Origin: Kappaphycus alvarezii
Lineage: Eukaryota; Rhodophyta; Florideophyceae; Gigartinales; Solieriaceae
NCBI GenBank assembly: GCA_002205965.3
Contig: NADL03000613.1
Span: 186,001 to 250,000, forward strand
Direction: 5' to 3'
Length of the DNA: 64,000 nt
Every line of letters begins with the position of its first letter. Position 1 is the first letter of the stretch. Positions 44,929 through 57,000 of this stretch are shown here, one piece after another. The translations under genes were made by a program, and so were the position numbers. The notes under the pieces were generated by a model, which made no database searches, was not told the DNA's origin, and worked only from the letters and a program-made list of their open reading frames with translations.

Positions 44929-45511
44929 CGAAATTTAAGAGGTATGACTATTCACCCTACAGGGTATTCCGGGCCAAAATCTACCATATATTTCAAATAG
45001 TAAATCAATCCTTATTTCTCCGATGAGTTTACGAAACGTCAGGATGAATTTTGGAAAATGTTCCCATATCAATATTGCTGTTGCAATTCTGCCGTAACAT
45101 TTTAAAGAAACTTTATTCTCTATGACAACGTCAGTTAAAATTGCTGCGTTTATAGTTAAGGAGGGGAAATAAAAATTGCAGGGATAATTGGTAATGGAGA
45201 TAATTTCTCCATAAAAAACTGGGATGGGGGCTTTCGCATAATTTAAATGACTTTTTCAAAAATTTCAAATCAGTTCCGAGAATTTTTCGTGATTAAAAAA
45301 TGTGTGAATACGGTAGAGTGAATGTAGTCTCAACAGCAAATTATAACTTTAACATTATATTATGCTGAACAGGTATTGCATCTTTTAATTTTACTTGGCA
45401 CCCGCTTGGATTCACTCTACTCCAAGCGTTCGTTGTTTGACTAAACTAACTCAGATTCATTATTCGAAAACAAGCACTTAAGATACAAGTCCAATAATAA
45501 AACTGATTAAA

Positions 45512-45588
45512 GTCTGAATAAACTACTTTTATCAATTACTTCTATTTTTTTCATCATTGTGTTCATTCGCTAGTGCGTTTTGTCCACA
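45512..45588 (+). repeat. recognisable end of the 5' LTR of element C
   Basis: 77 bp ending TTTTGTCCACA. It matches 51,001-51,077 with no gap. The similarity fades upstream of 45,512; a weak alignment may extend to about 45,440 (TGTTTGACTAAACTAACTCA against CATAGTCAACTTAACTCA), so the full LTR could be about 150 bp. Confidence 0.8.
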
Positions 45589-45982
45589 TTCCGGAATAAT
45601 GTCGAGCACGAAAGCGCAACAAAAGTTCCGACGACATCTGCTGAAAGCTTTTCTCGTCGGACTAGAACTCATTTCAAAAACCTTCAGACGCCACCTGTCG
45701 AAAGCATTTCTCGTCTGAGTGAAGAACCATTCTTTAAAAAGGAAAATCTCCTTATAAGAAATCACAGTTATTAAAAACTACCAAAAATTTCAAAAGCGGA
45801 AGAGTGTAAAATAAATTACGCAAAGAATCACTGTTTGCATTTGTATTTTGAAAACGAAAGGGCACAATTACTACATCATTGCACTTGTCGGTAAAAGCAT
45901 GAAAAGGAACAAGTTTGCAAAAACAGTGGAAGACGAGACCGACAAACTCTACACATAGGCAATCTCTCTCTCCCAAATCTCC

Positions 45983-47505
45983 ATGCACACCACCGCACAC
46001 GATCAAATCGCAGAAAGAAAAATACACCTTGTAAAGAAAGTACCAAAGATGGCCGATCGCCAAAGGCGCGGCAACCGACCAGGACGCCAACCTCAAGGGA
46101 ACCATAACCAAGGAACTAACGATATTGAGGAGCAACAACATCCGCCACGTCAAATCAATTGGGACCGAGTCGCAGCTCTTAATGAAGAGCAACATACTCT
46201 GACTGATTTATTTCATTTATTTGAGGAGTTTCATCCCGGAGTAAGAGGAAATGGTCTCCGAACCGTTATTAAATAAGAGCCGAGAATTTGGCAGTTCTCA
46301 CGGGTCGAAGTCCTGAGAAACTCCAATATTTTCAAATACATAAAGATGTTCTTGGAAGACCGCGGTGTCGTCCTGCCACAATTTTATAGAGGAACCAATC
46401 TGGACATGATACGAATATTAGTCGCCATCTGGAGCGAAGAAGAATACCGCGACGAAGTGAATGACGCACTGGAACGTCACAATGCCAATAGGCATGAAAA
46501 CCTCCCGACTGGCACGAATGCAACCACACCCCGAGAAATGCAGACCTCTAATCTTCATCAAAATGGGCAAGAACCAAATGACCCCCGCAGAAGATTGAAT
46601 TTTGGTGAACAAGAATCAAATGCATCGAACGCATACGTCAAAGTACAATCATATTACATAACCGACAGTTCGAAATTCGGAGTCAATAACGACGAGACTG
46701 TACAACTTACGCTAGTTTAATACCAACGTATTTTTCGTATAAACAACATCATTGCTCAGCAGAAGGTCCAGTTCGTTCACGTTATGTTAAAAAAAGAGGC
46801 TCTGCACCTCTACTACTCCGAACTAAGTAACATCCAAGATTGGCAAACGGTTGTCCAAGCCCTTCCTCAACGATACAGTCGTGTAGCACGTATGCGTAGT
46901 ATCGAAGATGAAGTTCATTCTCTTACGATCGAAAAGTTTCTGGTCGAAAGCGAACATGCGGGGATAGCCTTGCAAAAACTAGCTCGACGCATCGAGACGC
47001 TTGTCCACAATGCCCAAACGATAGGACCCGTGACTGCAAGAAAAGAGTTGCCCTCTACAAGGCATTTCGCTCAATGGACTGGGCTGACGCACCGATAACT
47101 GCGATGGCAAACGACAGCGTTTCATACAAGAAACTTCTCGATGATCTAACGCTGGCAGAGCAGAACTTCCGAATCAAAAGGGTAATCCAAGAACAACGAT
47201 CTTCAATCACAAAACAGAAAGCTTCGTCAGTATCACACTCATCTCATCCGCTAAACCGTCCCAGTCTGTCTAAAATAGGATCAAATACGGATATCATCAA
47301 CTGGTTCCAAGGACAAGCTCCTTACGGGAGAGATCCAAGAGCCCCACGCCGAAAGCAGCCTAACTCAAGAAGAGACGTCAAATGCTTCAATTGCGGGGAC
47401 AGTAATCATGTTGCACGTCAGTGCACCAACCAAATGACGATGAAAGAATCATGCTCCATCGTATTCGGTTCACGCTCAAAGACACATCTCAAGCTCAACA
47501 GGTGA
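45983..47505 (+). pseudogene. Gag of element C
   Basis: One phase runs from 45,983 to 47,098 with TAA stops at 46,274 and 46,718. It begins with a basic, Gln/Asn-rich N-terminus and continues through a long helical region (SYYITDSSKFGVNNDE, QKVQFVHVMLKKEALHLYY, SIEDEVHSL). It then shifts to the phase 47,074-47,505, which carries ANDSVSYKKLLDDL and the zinc knuckle. This helical layout is usual for copia Gag, although the N-terminal 150 codons are longer than in element B. Start codon uncertain. Confidence 0.78.
47392..47433 (+). other. Gag zinc knuckle (CCHC) of element C
   Basis: CFNCGDSNHVARQC: a complete C-x2-C-x4-H-x4-C motif, in the 47,074-47,505 phase. Coordinates approximate to a few bases. 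Confidence 0.9.
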
Positions 47506-47971
47506 AAATTTTGAAAAGGTTGCTGTCAGAACAGGCAGAACTCGTCAATTTCTTATCTGAGATATTGTGCAGCGTTATGGACCCGAAATTACAGCCTTAC
47601 AGTGCTGATTCGGACACTGACGTGGAGAGCGCCAAGAGCAGCGAGCTCTCTAGTAAATCAGGTTCTGGGGACGAATCTGACGCTCAAACTCCTCCTGACC
47701 CTCAGGATGTCATGTTCACCCAGTCGTTACCTTTTCATTCCGCTTCTTCTCATGTCCCATCATTCACAGACGCTCTTCCATACCGGGACAATGACTATAT
47801 TAATCAGCCTCTTTTCTAAGTTGGGCCATACGATTTGCGAGTCGGTATGCCCCGAAATTAAGATGCCCACCAGACAAAACAAGATCTCGAAGAAATGCGG
47901 GTAGCAGACGTTCGAACGCAACGGCACCCGTACGCTTCGGCACACGAATAGTTAAGGAAGTCTATTACTGT

Positions 47972-48277
47972 GTGGATCAGTTCTACGCATCCAGCTCTCA
48001 GAGGTTTAACGGTGCATGCCTGGACATAGGAGCACAGCGCTCATGTATTGGCAAGCCTCAGCTTAAGGCTCTTTGCCGAATGCTGAAGCGCAAGCTTTGC
48101 TTAAATCGTTCTCAATACAGTTTCAAATTTGGGGACAACCTTTTTATGAGTCTTGGCTCCATGCCCATTCGCATTCCGACGCCAGATGGATCCTTTCTCG
48201 AAATTACGGTTGATGTTATCGACGCGGACATACCCATGCTACTCGGTCTCAATATCCCGACGAGCACCAGCTTTTAG
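47972..48277 (+). pseudogene. aspartic protease of element C
   Basis: The frame contains FNGACLDIGAQRSCIGKPQL, equivalent to the protease active site C-x-D-[ST]-G-A with Thr/Ser replaced by Ile, and ends with PMLLGLNIPTSTSF, the A-x-L-G-x-D strand with Asn for Asp. An acidic linker in another phase (47,421-47,819) separates it from Gag. The D-I-G-A change would likely impair the enzyme. The frame is otherwise uninterrupted. Confidence 0.85.
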
Positions 48278-48285
48278 CTGAAAAT

Positions 48286-49305
48286 GTGGAAAACATACTC
48301 CACAGTCGCTGTTTCGGATGGAAACTTCCAATTGTTCGCCGACATAAACATATGTACGTTCAATGGGACACTAAGACACTCATGTACACAAGAGCAGAAC
48401 TGAAGCGACTGCATCGTCATTTCTGGTACCCATTAGCTACGAAACTGTACAACCTACTTTGTCGCATAAACCCTTCCAACACTTCTAGTAAAACTCTAAG
48501 CACATTAGAAGACATTTCTAGGGCTTGTCACACTTGCCAGAAGTTTAGAAAAGGCCCACATCGATTCCGTGTGTCTTTTTCGTCTGTTGAATGCGTATTT
48601 AACCATGAATTCGCTCTGGATTTAGTCTGGCTAAAGGGACAACGCACTCTCCATGTTGTCGACACACATACACACTTTTCGGCCGCCAAGTTTCTGCAGG
48701 ACAAATCCACCAAAGCAATCTGGAATACCTTTATCATTTGTTGGGCCACAACATAAGTCGGGTATCCGGACAAAGTACAAATAGACCAAGACAGCGTACT
48801 TAAAAGCAAGGAGTTCAACACACTAGCGAAAACAGCAGGAATTCAAGTACAGCCTTCCGGGGTCCATTCTCACAACGCACTCGGCGTTGGAGAGCGATAT
48901 CACGGTCCACTGCGCCGAATTTTCTTGCGTATTCTGGAGGTTGTACCGGATCTGAATCACAACATGGCATTGCAGCTGGCTGTAAAAGCCATGAATGACA
49001 CAACTGGTCCAGACGGATTAGTCCCGTCATTATCGGTTTTTGGATCAGTACCGCGTTTTCCACCACACTCGACACCACTCTTGTCTCATGCTGATCGCAT
49101 GCGCGCTATGAATCTTGCTCGACTAGAAATGGCCGACATCGCAGCCGAGCTTAGAATGCAACGAGCACTAGGTGAAAAAGTCCCGCCAGCAACGGACTAC
49201 CTGGTCAATCCAGGAGACTCGGTATATCTATGGCACGAAAAGTCGAACCAATGGTGTGGTCCATTCACAGTAACAAAGACCTTTGAACGCAATGTATGGG
49301 TTTAG
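48286..49305 (+). pseudogene. integrase of element C
   Basis: A single phase with one TAA at 48,754. It begins with an H-x4-H-like segment LKRLHRHFWYPLATKLYNLL and CHTCQKFRKGP. The core has HEFALDLVWLKG with the first Asp, TLHVVDTHTHFSAAKFL, VQIDQDSVLKSKEF with the second Asp, and HSHNALGVGERYHGPLRRIF with the Glu of GERYH. The C-terminal part has AMNDTTGPDGLVPSLSVFG and VYLWHEKSNQWCGPF. All catalytic residues are present, so it is less damaged than A's integrase except for the single stop. Confidence 0.92.
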
Positions 49306-49439
49306 CGATCGGATGCAGAGGTACAATAATCTCTCGATCACATACTGCCGGTAAGGGATGCTGATGGCACAGGTTTAATTTCTCTCATTCATTACTCGCT
49401 CTCAACTCTTTCGCGACGGGTAGATTCGATCCGATACCT

Positions 49440-50260
49440 CACTGAGTTGTTAAGGCCTGGAGACCCGCGGGAACGTGAACCTCGTTTCGATGAAGCTCGT
49501 GCAAAACAGATTCAAGGTTTACTGGACCGAAACATCTTTCAGGTCGCTCTGCGCGAAGAACTACTTTCTGACTCCAACATATTGGGCGGTCGGTTTGTAC
49601 TATCGATAAAAAAACAAAGGCACTGATAAAGAGCTATATAAAGCATGGTATATGGCTCAAGGATATCTCTACAAGGAACTACATCGTCTTGTCCATCCTG
49701 CAACCATGCTACGCCAAAGCTCAGTACGCCTCTTGACAGCCTTGGCCGCTATTTTCGGCTTTCTTATTTGGTCACAGGATGTCACTCAAGCCTACTTGCA
49801 ATCGGCAGGGAAATTACTGCTGGAATTTTTTATCAAACCACCAAAGGAGCTGAATCTCGCCCCCAACCAACTTTTGCAAATTCTAAAACCGCTCTACGGT
49901 TTAACCGATGCTGGTGACTACTGGAAATCAACAATAACAAATCATCTCAAGGACGACCTGGGCATGCAGGCAACAGCTCTGGATATTCGTGTATTTTTCA
50001 AAACCATCCACGGCAAACTCGCTGGTCTTTCAGGCATGTATGCGGACGACAGTCTTCATATCGGTACAGATAAATTCCTCAAACTTACAAAGAAAACGGA
50101 GGACAAGTTCAAATCTAAGCCAAGGGATATGGATTCCTTCAAATTTGCCGGAATGAAGATTGAGACTACTCCCGCCGGCGTCCGTCATCATCAAACCGAA
50201 TACCTGAAACGAATCAAGCCGTTACCCTTTGATGCAACCTTCCGAGATTATTGTTCACTC
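49440..50260 (+). pseudogene. reverse transcriptase of element C
   Basis: An N-terminal part in the integrase phase (EARAKQIQGLLDRNIFQV, then GGRFVLSIK) is interrupted by stops near 49,625. The palm is in the phase 49,652-50,266: LIWSQDVTQAYLQSAGKL (first catalytic Asp), KPLYGLTDAGDYWKSTI, and LSGMYADDSLHIGTDKF, where the box is Y-A-D-D. The thumb reads FAGMKIETTPAGVRHHQTEY. A stop follows at 50,264. RT catalytic residues are intact. Confidence 0.9.
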
Positions 50261-50269
50261 CGTTAACGA

Positions 50270-50928
50270 CTCCAATTGCTCACTCATACGCGTCTCGACA
50301 TCACAGAAAAGAAGTTTGGACCCGGATCAATGACACTCATTAAGAAGATAGTCAAACAAGCGCACAAAAATTCCCAACGAGGCATTCTGTAACGCAAACT
50401 GGACCTATCTTCCCTCTATGTCCGAGTTTACGCAGATGGCTCTTTTGCAGACAATGACGATCTCACAACCCAGCTGGCTATCTCATTCTCCTTTGCGACA
50501 AACACCGGAAGTGCAATATCTTGCATTACAGAACTCATAAATCTCGTCGTGTCGTGCGTTCTGTCCTCAGCGGAGAAACATACGCTTTTGCCGATGGCAT
50601 GGATTTTGGACTCACGGTCAAACGTGATCTCGAAATTATGCTGAGAAGAAAGCTTCGTGTCAGAATGTCCACCGACTCAAAATCTTTATTTGATGTCGTG
50701 GTAAAAAACACGACCACTACGGAGAAGAGATTAATGGTCGACGTGCAAGCCATGCGAGAGGCTTACGAAAGGCTCGAAGTTAGTGACGTCGCTTGAGTTC
50801 GCAGTGAGAACAACCCGGCCGATGCGCTGACCAAGATAAAGGAGAACGCTGTACTTAATCGCATCATCGATGAAGGAGTTGTGAGCCATCCCATTGAACA
50901 GTGGGTCATCCGAAAAGACAGAAATTAA
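50270..50928 (+). pseudogene. RNase H of element C
   Basis: Begins after a stop with RLDITEKKFGPGSM, then LYVRVYADGSFADNDDLTTQL (first acidic residue). A frameshift leads to the open frame 50,521-50,796 with HKSRRVVRSVLSGETYAFAD (Glu retained, unlike element A), RMSTDSKSLFDVV and, after one TGA near 50,796, NNPADALTKI. Pol ends at a TAA at 50,926, about 75 bp before the recognisable LTR repeat. Confidence 0.88.
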
Positions 50929-51000
50929 TCAAATCCAATGTCAACATAGTCAACTTAACTCATTACTGATTGATTTTATTCTTGTTGTAATCTCATATCT

Positions 51001-51077
51001 GTCTGAAAAAACTACTGTTATCAATTACTTCTATTTTTTTCATCATTGTGTTCATTCGCAAGTGCGTTTTGTCCAAA
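51001..51077 (+). repeat. recognisable end of the 3' LTR of element C
   Basis: Pairs with 45,512-45,588. The terminal CA of the left copy is AA here, probably decay of the end. Confidence 0.8.
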
Positions 51078-54000
51078 AAATATTTGCATCAGCTATAGCC
51101 AACGTATAGTAATTGGACGAATATATTACGTTTCAATGACTGAAACTCAACGTAGGACAATCTTTTTATTACTACGTTTTATGTAAACTCGGAATATAGA
51201 TTAGAATACTGTATTAATGGATCATATTTCTGCAGAATAGATATCTTAAGCGATAAAAAGTCCCAATTCCATAAAATAACCATATGAATTGAACTAAACC
51301 AAGCATTATTGATGCATTGTACATGAACTGTAATATACTAAAGTAATTTTACTCCCATTTACTTGAACAAAGTGACCAAACAGCACTTTTCCATTGTTAC
51401 GGGGCTCTCCGCAAACTTAAAAACAAGAATGGAGCTAATTGTCAAACAAGGTAGGCTGGTTGCTGTGTAAAATTTGCAATTTATAATACTTCAATCTTTT
51501 TAGGTGATCCGGAAGCATATATTGACCTATTTTAAGTACAGCGATTTAAATCGCTGTAAAAAAACTTAACAGGCAAACGGTTACCATATACCATTTTGAA
51601 AATTTTCCTTTTCGTCCACCATGATATAAAGCATACCAATACAATTTCGAAAATATATTAAGTACTATAGAAGCAGTTTATTTTTAGAATCTCATTTACT
51701 GTAAAGAACAGAATCTAGAAAACTCAAGTAGTGCATTGTTTGCATATTTAAACAAGAAGCAACGAAATACGTACAGACAAAGTTGTTTCAAGAAATAACT
51801 CATCTGGCACAAAGATATGAGAAAATTTTTGCAATCTTGATACGAAGGCTAGACCTTTTATTAAAGACGCTTTGAAACGGGCAATCAAGACAAAGGACCA
51901 AGTTGCTACATCACGTAATTTATTTTTTTATGAAGACAAGAGAATAGGTAAATTAGACCAGTCCCAAATTTTACCAGAAAAAATATGGACCATTAATTTA
52001 TAAATCCATAATTTTATTACTGAATACTAGAAAAAGTTTTATAAAATTATTCATGTTTTGATAATATAATGGAAAAATGATATCTCCATGGATATCAAAA
52101 TGAAAAACTCGAAATGAAATATTAACTAGCTTGCTTTTCTATTTTTTCGGATAGAAAAGATGGGCTATCATTATTTTAATATATGCGAGAAATTTTACGT
52201 ACTCTTCTCAGCAGCTAAAAAATAAAGAAAAGTTTAACAGAGGTAAAAGAGAACAAAGCAGAACCGAAGAAAGTAAATAAATAAAATATCTTTCAAAATA
52301 TGTGTAATTGATCACTTAGTGATTGATTACACCGATTAACTGTCTAAATGAATGCAAAAAGAAAATAATTATGGTCAGGAGAGTATATTTTTTTGGGTCA
52401 AAATTAGAAGCTTGATTAAATTAAATTCCTCAAGGGGTTCATTCTGTCTTGTTCTTTTTTTGGAATCTCACTAAAATATTAAATTTTCCCATGGAACTAG
52501 TTTTTATATAACTGAAATTACTCAGAAAGTTCTTGTCCGCCTCAGAAAAGGTTGGAATTTTTTTTCACAAGAAATGGACCTAAAATTTCAGTATTTTAAT
52601 GTTATCCCTGGTAATTGAAGTGTTTCCTTGGATTAAATCAAATATTAGCTTGTTTCCTATGAAGATCTGCTTCCACCCAGCTTTACTGAATATGGTTAAA
52701 GACCAATTCGCCATTAAAGCGTTATTACAGGAACTGCTATTCTCAGAGTTCTTTTTTACGCCTTTGTTTTCACGTAATGCTCCGGAAAAGGACGAAAATG
52801 TTTTACAAATCAAAATCATTAATTCATTCTTTTCAAGTATATGATCCCAAGATTTATAAAAGCAGGAGCGTTTTAATAGTTTAGCTGGTATCCATAGAAA
52901 ATAATGAGATATCTTTTGTAGTTTGGACCCCGTAAAAGGTTTCATGTTACATTAGGGTTTCTTTCGAACAGTATTAGCTGCCATAACGAAAAATAGAGGA
53001 AATAGAGCTCGAACTTTCAAGTATTGAGATTGATTAGATCCAACCACCAGTTAAGCGAGTGAGAGGTTCTGTACCATGGTATGAGCTTAGACGAAAATTT
53101 TGAATCTGGTTACGAGAAATCATTTCTGAACTTGGGCAGAATAGCCGGCCTGCTGAATGAAAATCTTGTTTCTCCTGGATTGATAAATCCATGCTCAGTT
53201 GTACTGTCTGAATTGGAAAACATTTTCAGCTACATAAAATAAAAGATAATTCGATAGAAAACTTGTGAAAATTGACATTTTTAAGAATAAAGAAATAGAA
53301 GATATCGTTTTCATATTTATATGTAATATTACGTAGGAAGACCATTTCCTGTTCATCAGGCTTCTAAAATATATTTGAGGTAAACTTCAAATAGCTGAAT
53401 TCTTTCTTCCTTATGCTTTCAGCAAATTATCAATTAGGCAGAATCAGAGCTCAAACTAAAACCTGTAAATTCTACTTATACATATGAATCGTCCAAAGGC
53501 ATTCTTAGATGAATTAAAAAATTTTTTTGATCGCAATTATAACAAGCATATCGTTTTCCCTTATCCAAGAGTAACTGGTAGCTACTAGGCGTTCGTTTAA
53601 TGTTCCAGGGTACATTAGAGCAACCGAAAAATTTTTAGGGACCTTGAAAAAAACAATATTGAGAGCTCATAGTAGTTTTCATTTTTCGAGCTATAAAGAA
53701 TACGGTTATAAGAAGGACATAAATTTTAGATTCCAATGGTGTCCGCTAATTAAACGATTCTTCAAGCAAAGAAGAATAACTTTTTGATTAATACAAGATT
53801 TATTCTCCGTATTTCTCTGGCAGTTTCTTTTAATTACTCTTTTTCGATTTTAAAATCGTAATTAAGGCTGGATTTGTTTTAGAAGGTTGAATCGGTACAA
53901 TTAGATTAATGATATTTTATGACACATCGCAGGGGTAAATTTTTCATTGTAATATTCATTCTCCAAAATCAAAATAAATTCACACTTGGACTCAATTCTA

Positions 54001-57000
54001 AGAGAAACAAATGATGTTTACAGTCTAAACTACTCAGAAGAAGATTTTTTCATTTATTTAAAATTAATGATTCAAATGCCACTGCAGGTCATGACTGGGT
54101 TAATTTTCATACTTGGGACTAAGAGTCCCATGCCCGTTGAAATCTCTCTCGAATATTCCTAAAGATTGTCCAAAGAGAACAGATTCTATATCATTACAGA
54201 GAAAATATAGCCGTAGCAAGTTTTTTGTTCCAATATTAAAGGTTTCACAAAAAGATAATGCATGAGGCGTCCAAATTTTCCCATTTTTTTCTAATTCGTA
54301 TACAAAATTTCGATTCCAGTTCTTATTCTACTTAGTCATCGGTCCTGTTAGATAAATATCCTGAAAAAAGGGAGGCTCTAGTCCACATCAATTAAAATTA
54401 TCTAGAATTATGGATGAAGAGACCTGTGGAAAAATGGCGCTTCCTGTTTTTCGATAAGCTAGCGCAGCCATATCGTTCACCATTCTATTCAATAATAGAA
54501 AAAAGTTTCTTTGGCAAGTGAAAAAAGAGGGCGGTTGTGTTTCCATTCCAAAGTTTAAGCCCTATATTTGAGTTTTCTGTTGAGAGAACCGAGGATCCTT
54601 GCTTTTTTCTGAAAACATAGCCAATATCTCTGACAATCGTCCGGAAATAATACGAGGAAATAAAATTCCATAGTTTACAGTAATTAGTTTGTTTCCTTAG
54701 TTGTAAAATGTGTTATAAAATCTGTTTTGTTCCACAACTGTGTCTTTAAAGCTTCTCTGGTCGTAATGACGACTTGGGTGACCGACAGTGTTCTCTAAGT
54801 AGCCAGGTTATACAATCAGGAGTTCCTTTTCGATAGTGCTATTTCCCAGTTCCACAAATTATAACCACATGAGGGCCTCATGCTATGGAATAGAGTTCAA
54901 AAATTATTTCCGATGCAATTAGCAAAACTTTGAAGGACTTAATTAAAGAAGAAGAGTTATTTTTCAGATTTAAAAGAAGTTCATCCCTACTCTTTTTTGC
55001 TGCAGATCTAGGGCATTTGGAAGTGCATACCGAGCTGATTTCTACTCTTCCCAAGATTAATGTGATTTTATGCGGTATGTTTATGGTAGATGTTGAGAAA
55101 AATCATAAAGGCAGAAATTAGGCAGGTTGAAATATTTCTTTTGAATGATTAACTAGACATTGGTATATATATTATGAAAATGTGTTATTCAGCATCTAGA
55201 TAATTTTTTAAATGTACATTTATTTCTGCGTGAGCTAGTATAAAACTTTTTGATGAATAAAATGAAGTTCTTCATACTATACGTGAGCGTTTTTCTACGA
55301 AAAGAACAAGAATCAAACACCTACGTATAAATTTTATGCGAATGATTAAATCATTATATTTTTAAAACAATATAAATTGCATTTCGAAATAGTTTTCCGT
55401 ATCCACTTAGCTGAAAATAGTTTGGCGTGTAAGAAAAATTTCAGACTACTGTTGAATTTCTGGAAATAAATAAATAACTGTTTTACTTATTAATTCCACA
55501 TGAACGTAGTTGGGGAGACTTACTGCAGTCTTTCTTGTATCAAATTTCATGTTAAGGGTATTAACTTTTAAATATGATATTCTACTGCTAAACTATTTTA
55601 ATGAAGTAATTGATTAACTTTTCGAAACCATACTTGGTTCAGTGTGATATTTTAGTAATTTTCCAATACTTATTGTGTCAAAATTGAGATAAGTTTTCAA
55701 AAAAGTAATTATTTTGACTAGATACTAAGTTCTGTAATCGCATGAACGATACTTCTCATAATGAGCAAAAATTCCAATCAAATTATACCAAAATCAGCAG
55801 AAAACGATAAAAAATAAATATTCAAAAATCCAATTATACAAATAAACTCGATTAAAATATAAAAGTTGCGTAAAGCTATTGAAATTAAAAATCTTTAAAT
55901 ATTAGCTGGGATGTAACATTGTTATTCAGCTATAGATATAAATTTATTTCGACATTCTACGTGTAAAAATCTTTTTATGAAAAAAATGACTTTACAGTTA
56001 ATTAATTGATCTTTTTTGATTTTTAGCGCTGCTACGGAACTGAAGCTTCTTTAGTCTTAGTTAGATTCTGAGAACATCAAAGTTAACACTGCTTAAAGTA
56101 TTAGGCTACAGCAATGACTTCAATTGGGTGTAACTTAATCAAGTTGCTTATTTCATTTTCATTAAATTAGTTACGAATTAATGTTAAACCTGGATAAACT
56201 ATATTATATATTCTACTATTTTAATTCTAAATACCATTTATCTTATACTTAATAAAATTATTATGTAGAAATAATCGTGGATAGAGAAATAAATACGAAT
56301 ACATTTTGATTCAAAATGTCTTTATTTTGAGGTTATTTATATACCTTTTTTTACCAAAAACCACCAAGATTATGGTTCAAAGTGTTCAATTTATTATTTA
56401 CTAAAAAATGGAGTATGTCTTCGCAAAACTGCTTACTATTCAGATTGATTTTTGATGCTTAACGATTTTTTAGTGCCCTTCAATTCTATGAAGTTTCTAT
56501 GTTGCCTAACTTGAATGACATCCCGCTTCTCTGATCCCGCTTTTTCGAGGTTATTATCAACATGAAACAATTTATCTTTGTTCAAAGTTCTTAAAAAATT
56601 AACTGGTGGTGACCTTTTCAGTTCAGGCCGGAATTTGCAAAGAAAATGTAACCTATTTCATTTATGAAAATGGATGTAAAATCCTCGAATACAAGAAACC
56701 TCTTCTGAATTCACCTTTTTTTCTTATATATTCATATATGGTGATATTTTTAAGCCCGTGTCCATCGTAGAGCACCTCTATATATGCAGCAAGTCTATAT
56801 TTATTTTCAATTCTACGACTGAAAGGAGTTTTTTCATAGAATCGTAGAACAAGAAGATTGTTGCTCTTGGATTTATCGAAACACAAAAATTTATTCAAAA
56901 CCTCGTCTGCTTCTAAAATAGCGGGTGTTCGTTCTATCAATAACCTAGACATGATAATTTCGAACGTTAAAGTCTGATATAATGATGAAATATACTTTGC

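Larger units (their letters stand above)
40373..45511. other. AT-rich stretch with no recognised gene
   Basis: Open frames are short. The longest (42,672-43,055 +, 127 codons; 40,949-41,236 +, with an ATG at 40,999) show no motif I recognise. A lysine/arginine-rich run lies at about 43,240-43,375. Three TTTAGGG-like words and one small GC-richer frame occur near 44,620-44,930 and are listed separately. Confidence 0.4.
45512..51077 (+). mobile_element. Ty1/copia retrotransposon, inactivated (element C)
   Basis: Gag with a zinc knuckle, protease, integrase, RT and RNase H appear in copia order on the + strand, spread over three phases with several stops. A 77-bp terminal repeat (45,512-45,588 and 51,001-51,077, four mismatches by my count) marks the ends of the LTRs. 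The outer LTR parts are too divergent to define starts, and no target duplication was found. The RNase H segment HKSRRVVRSVLSGE and integrase place it with elements A and D. Codon and base composition are more AT-rich than A, fitting an older insertion. Confidence 0.93.
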
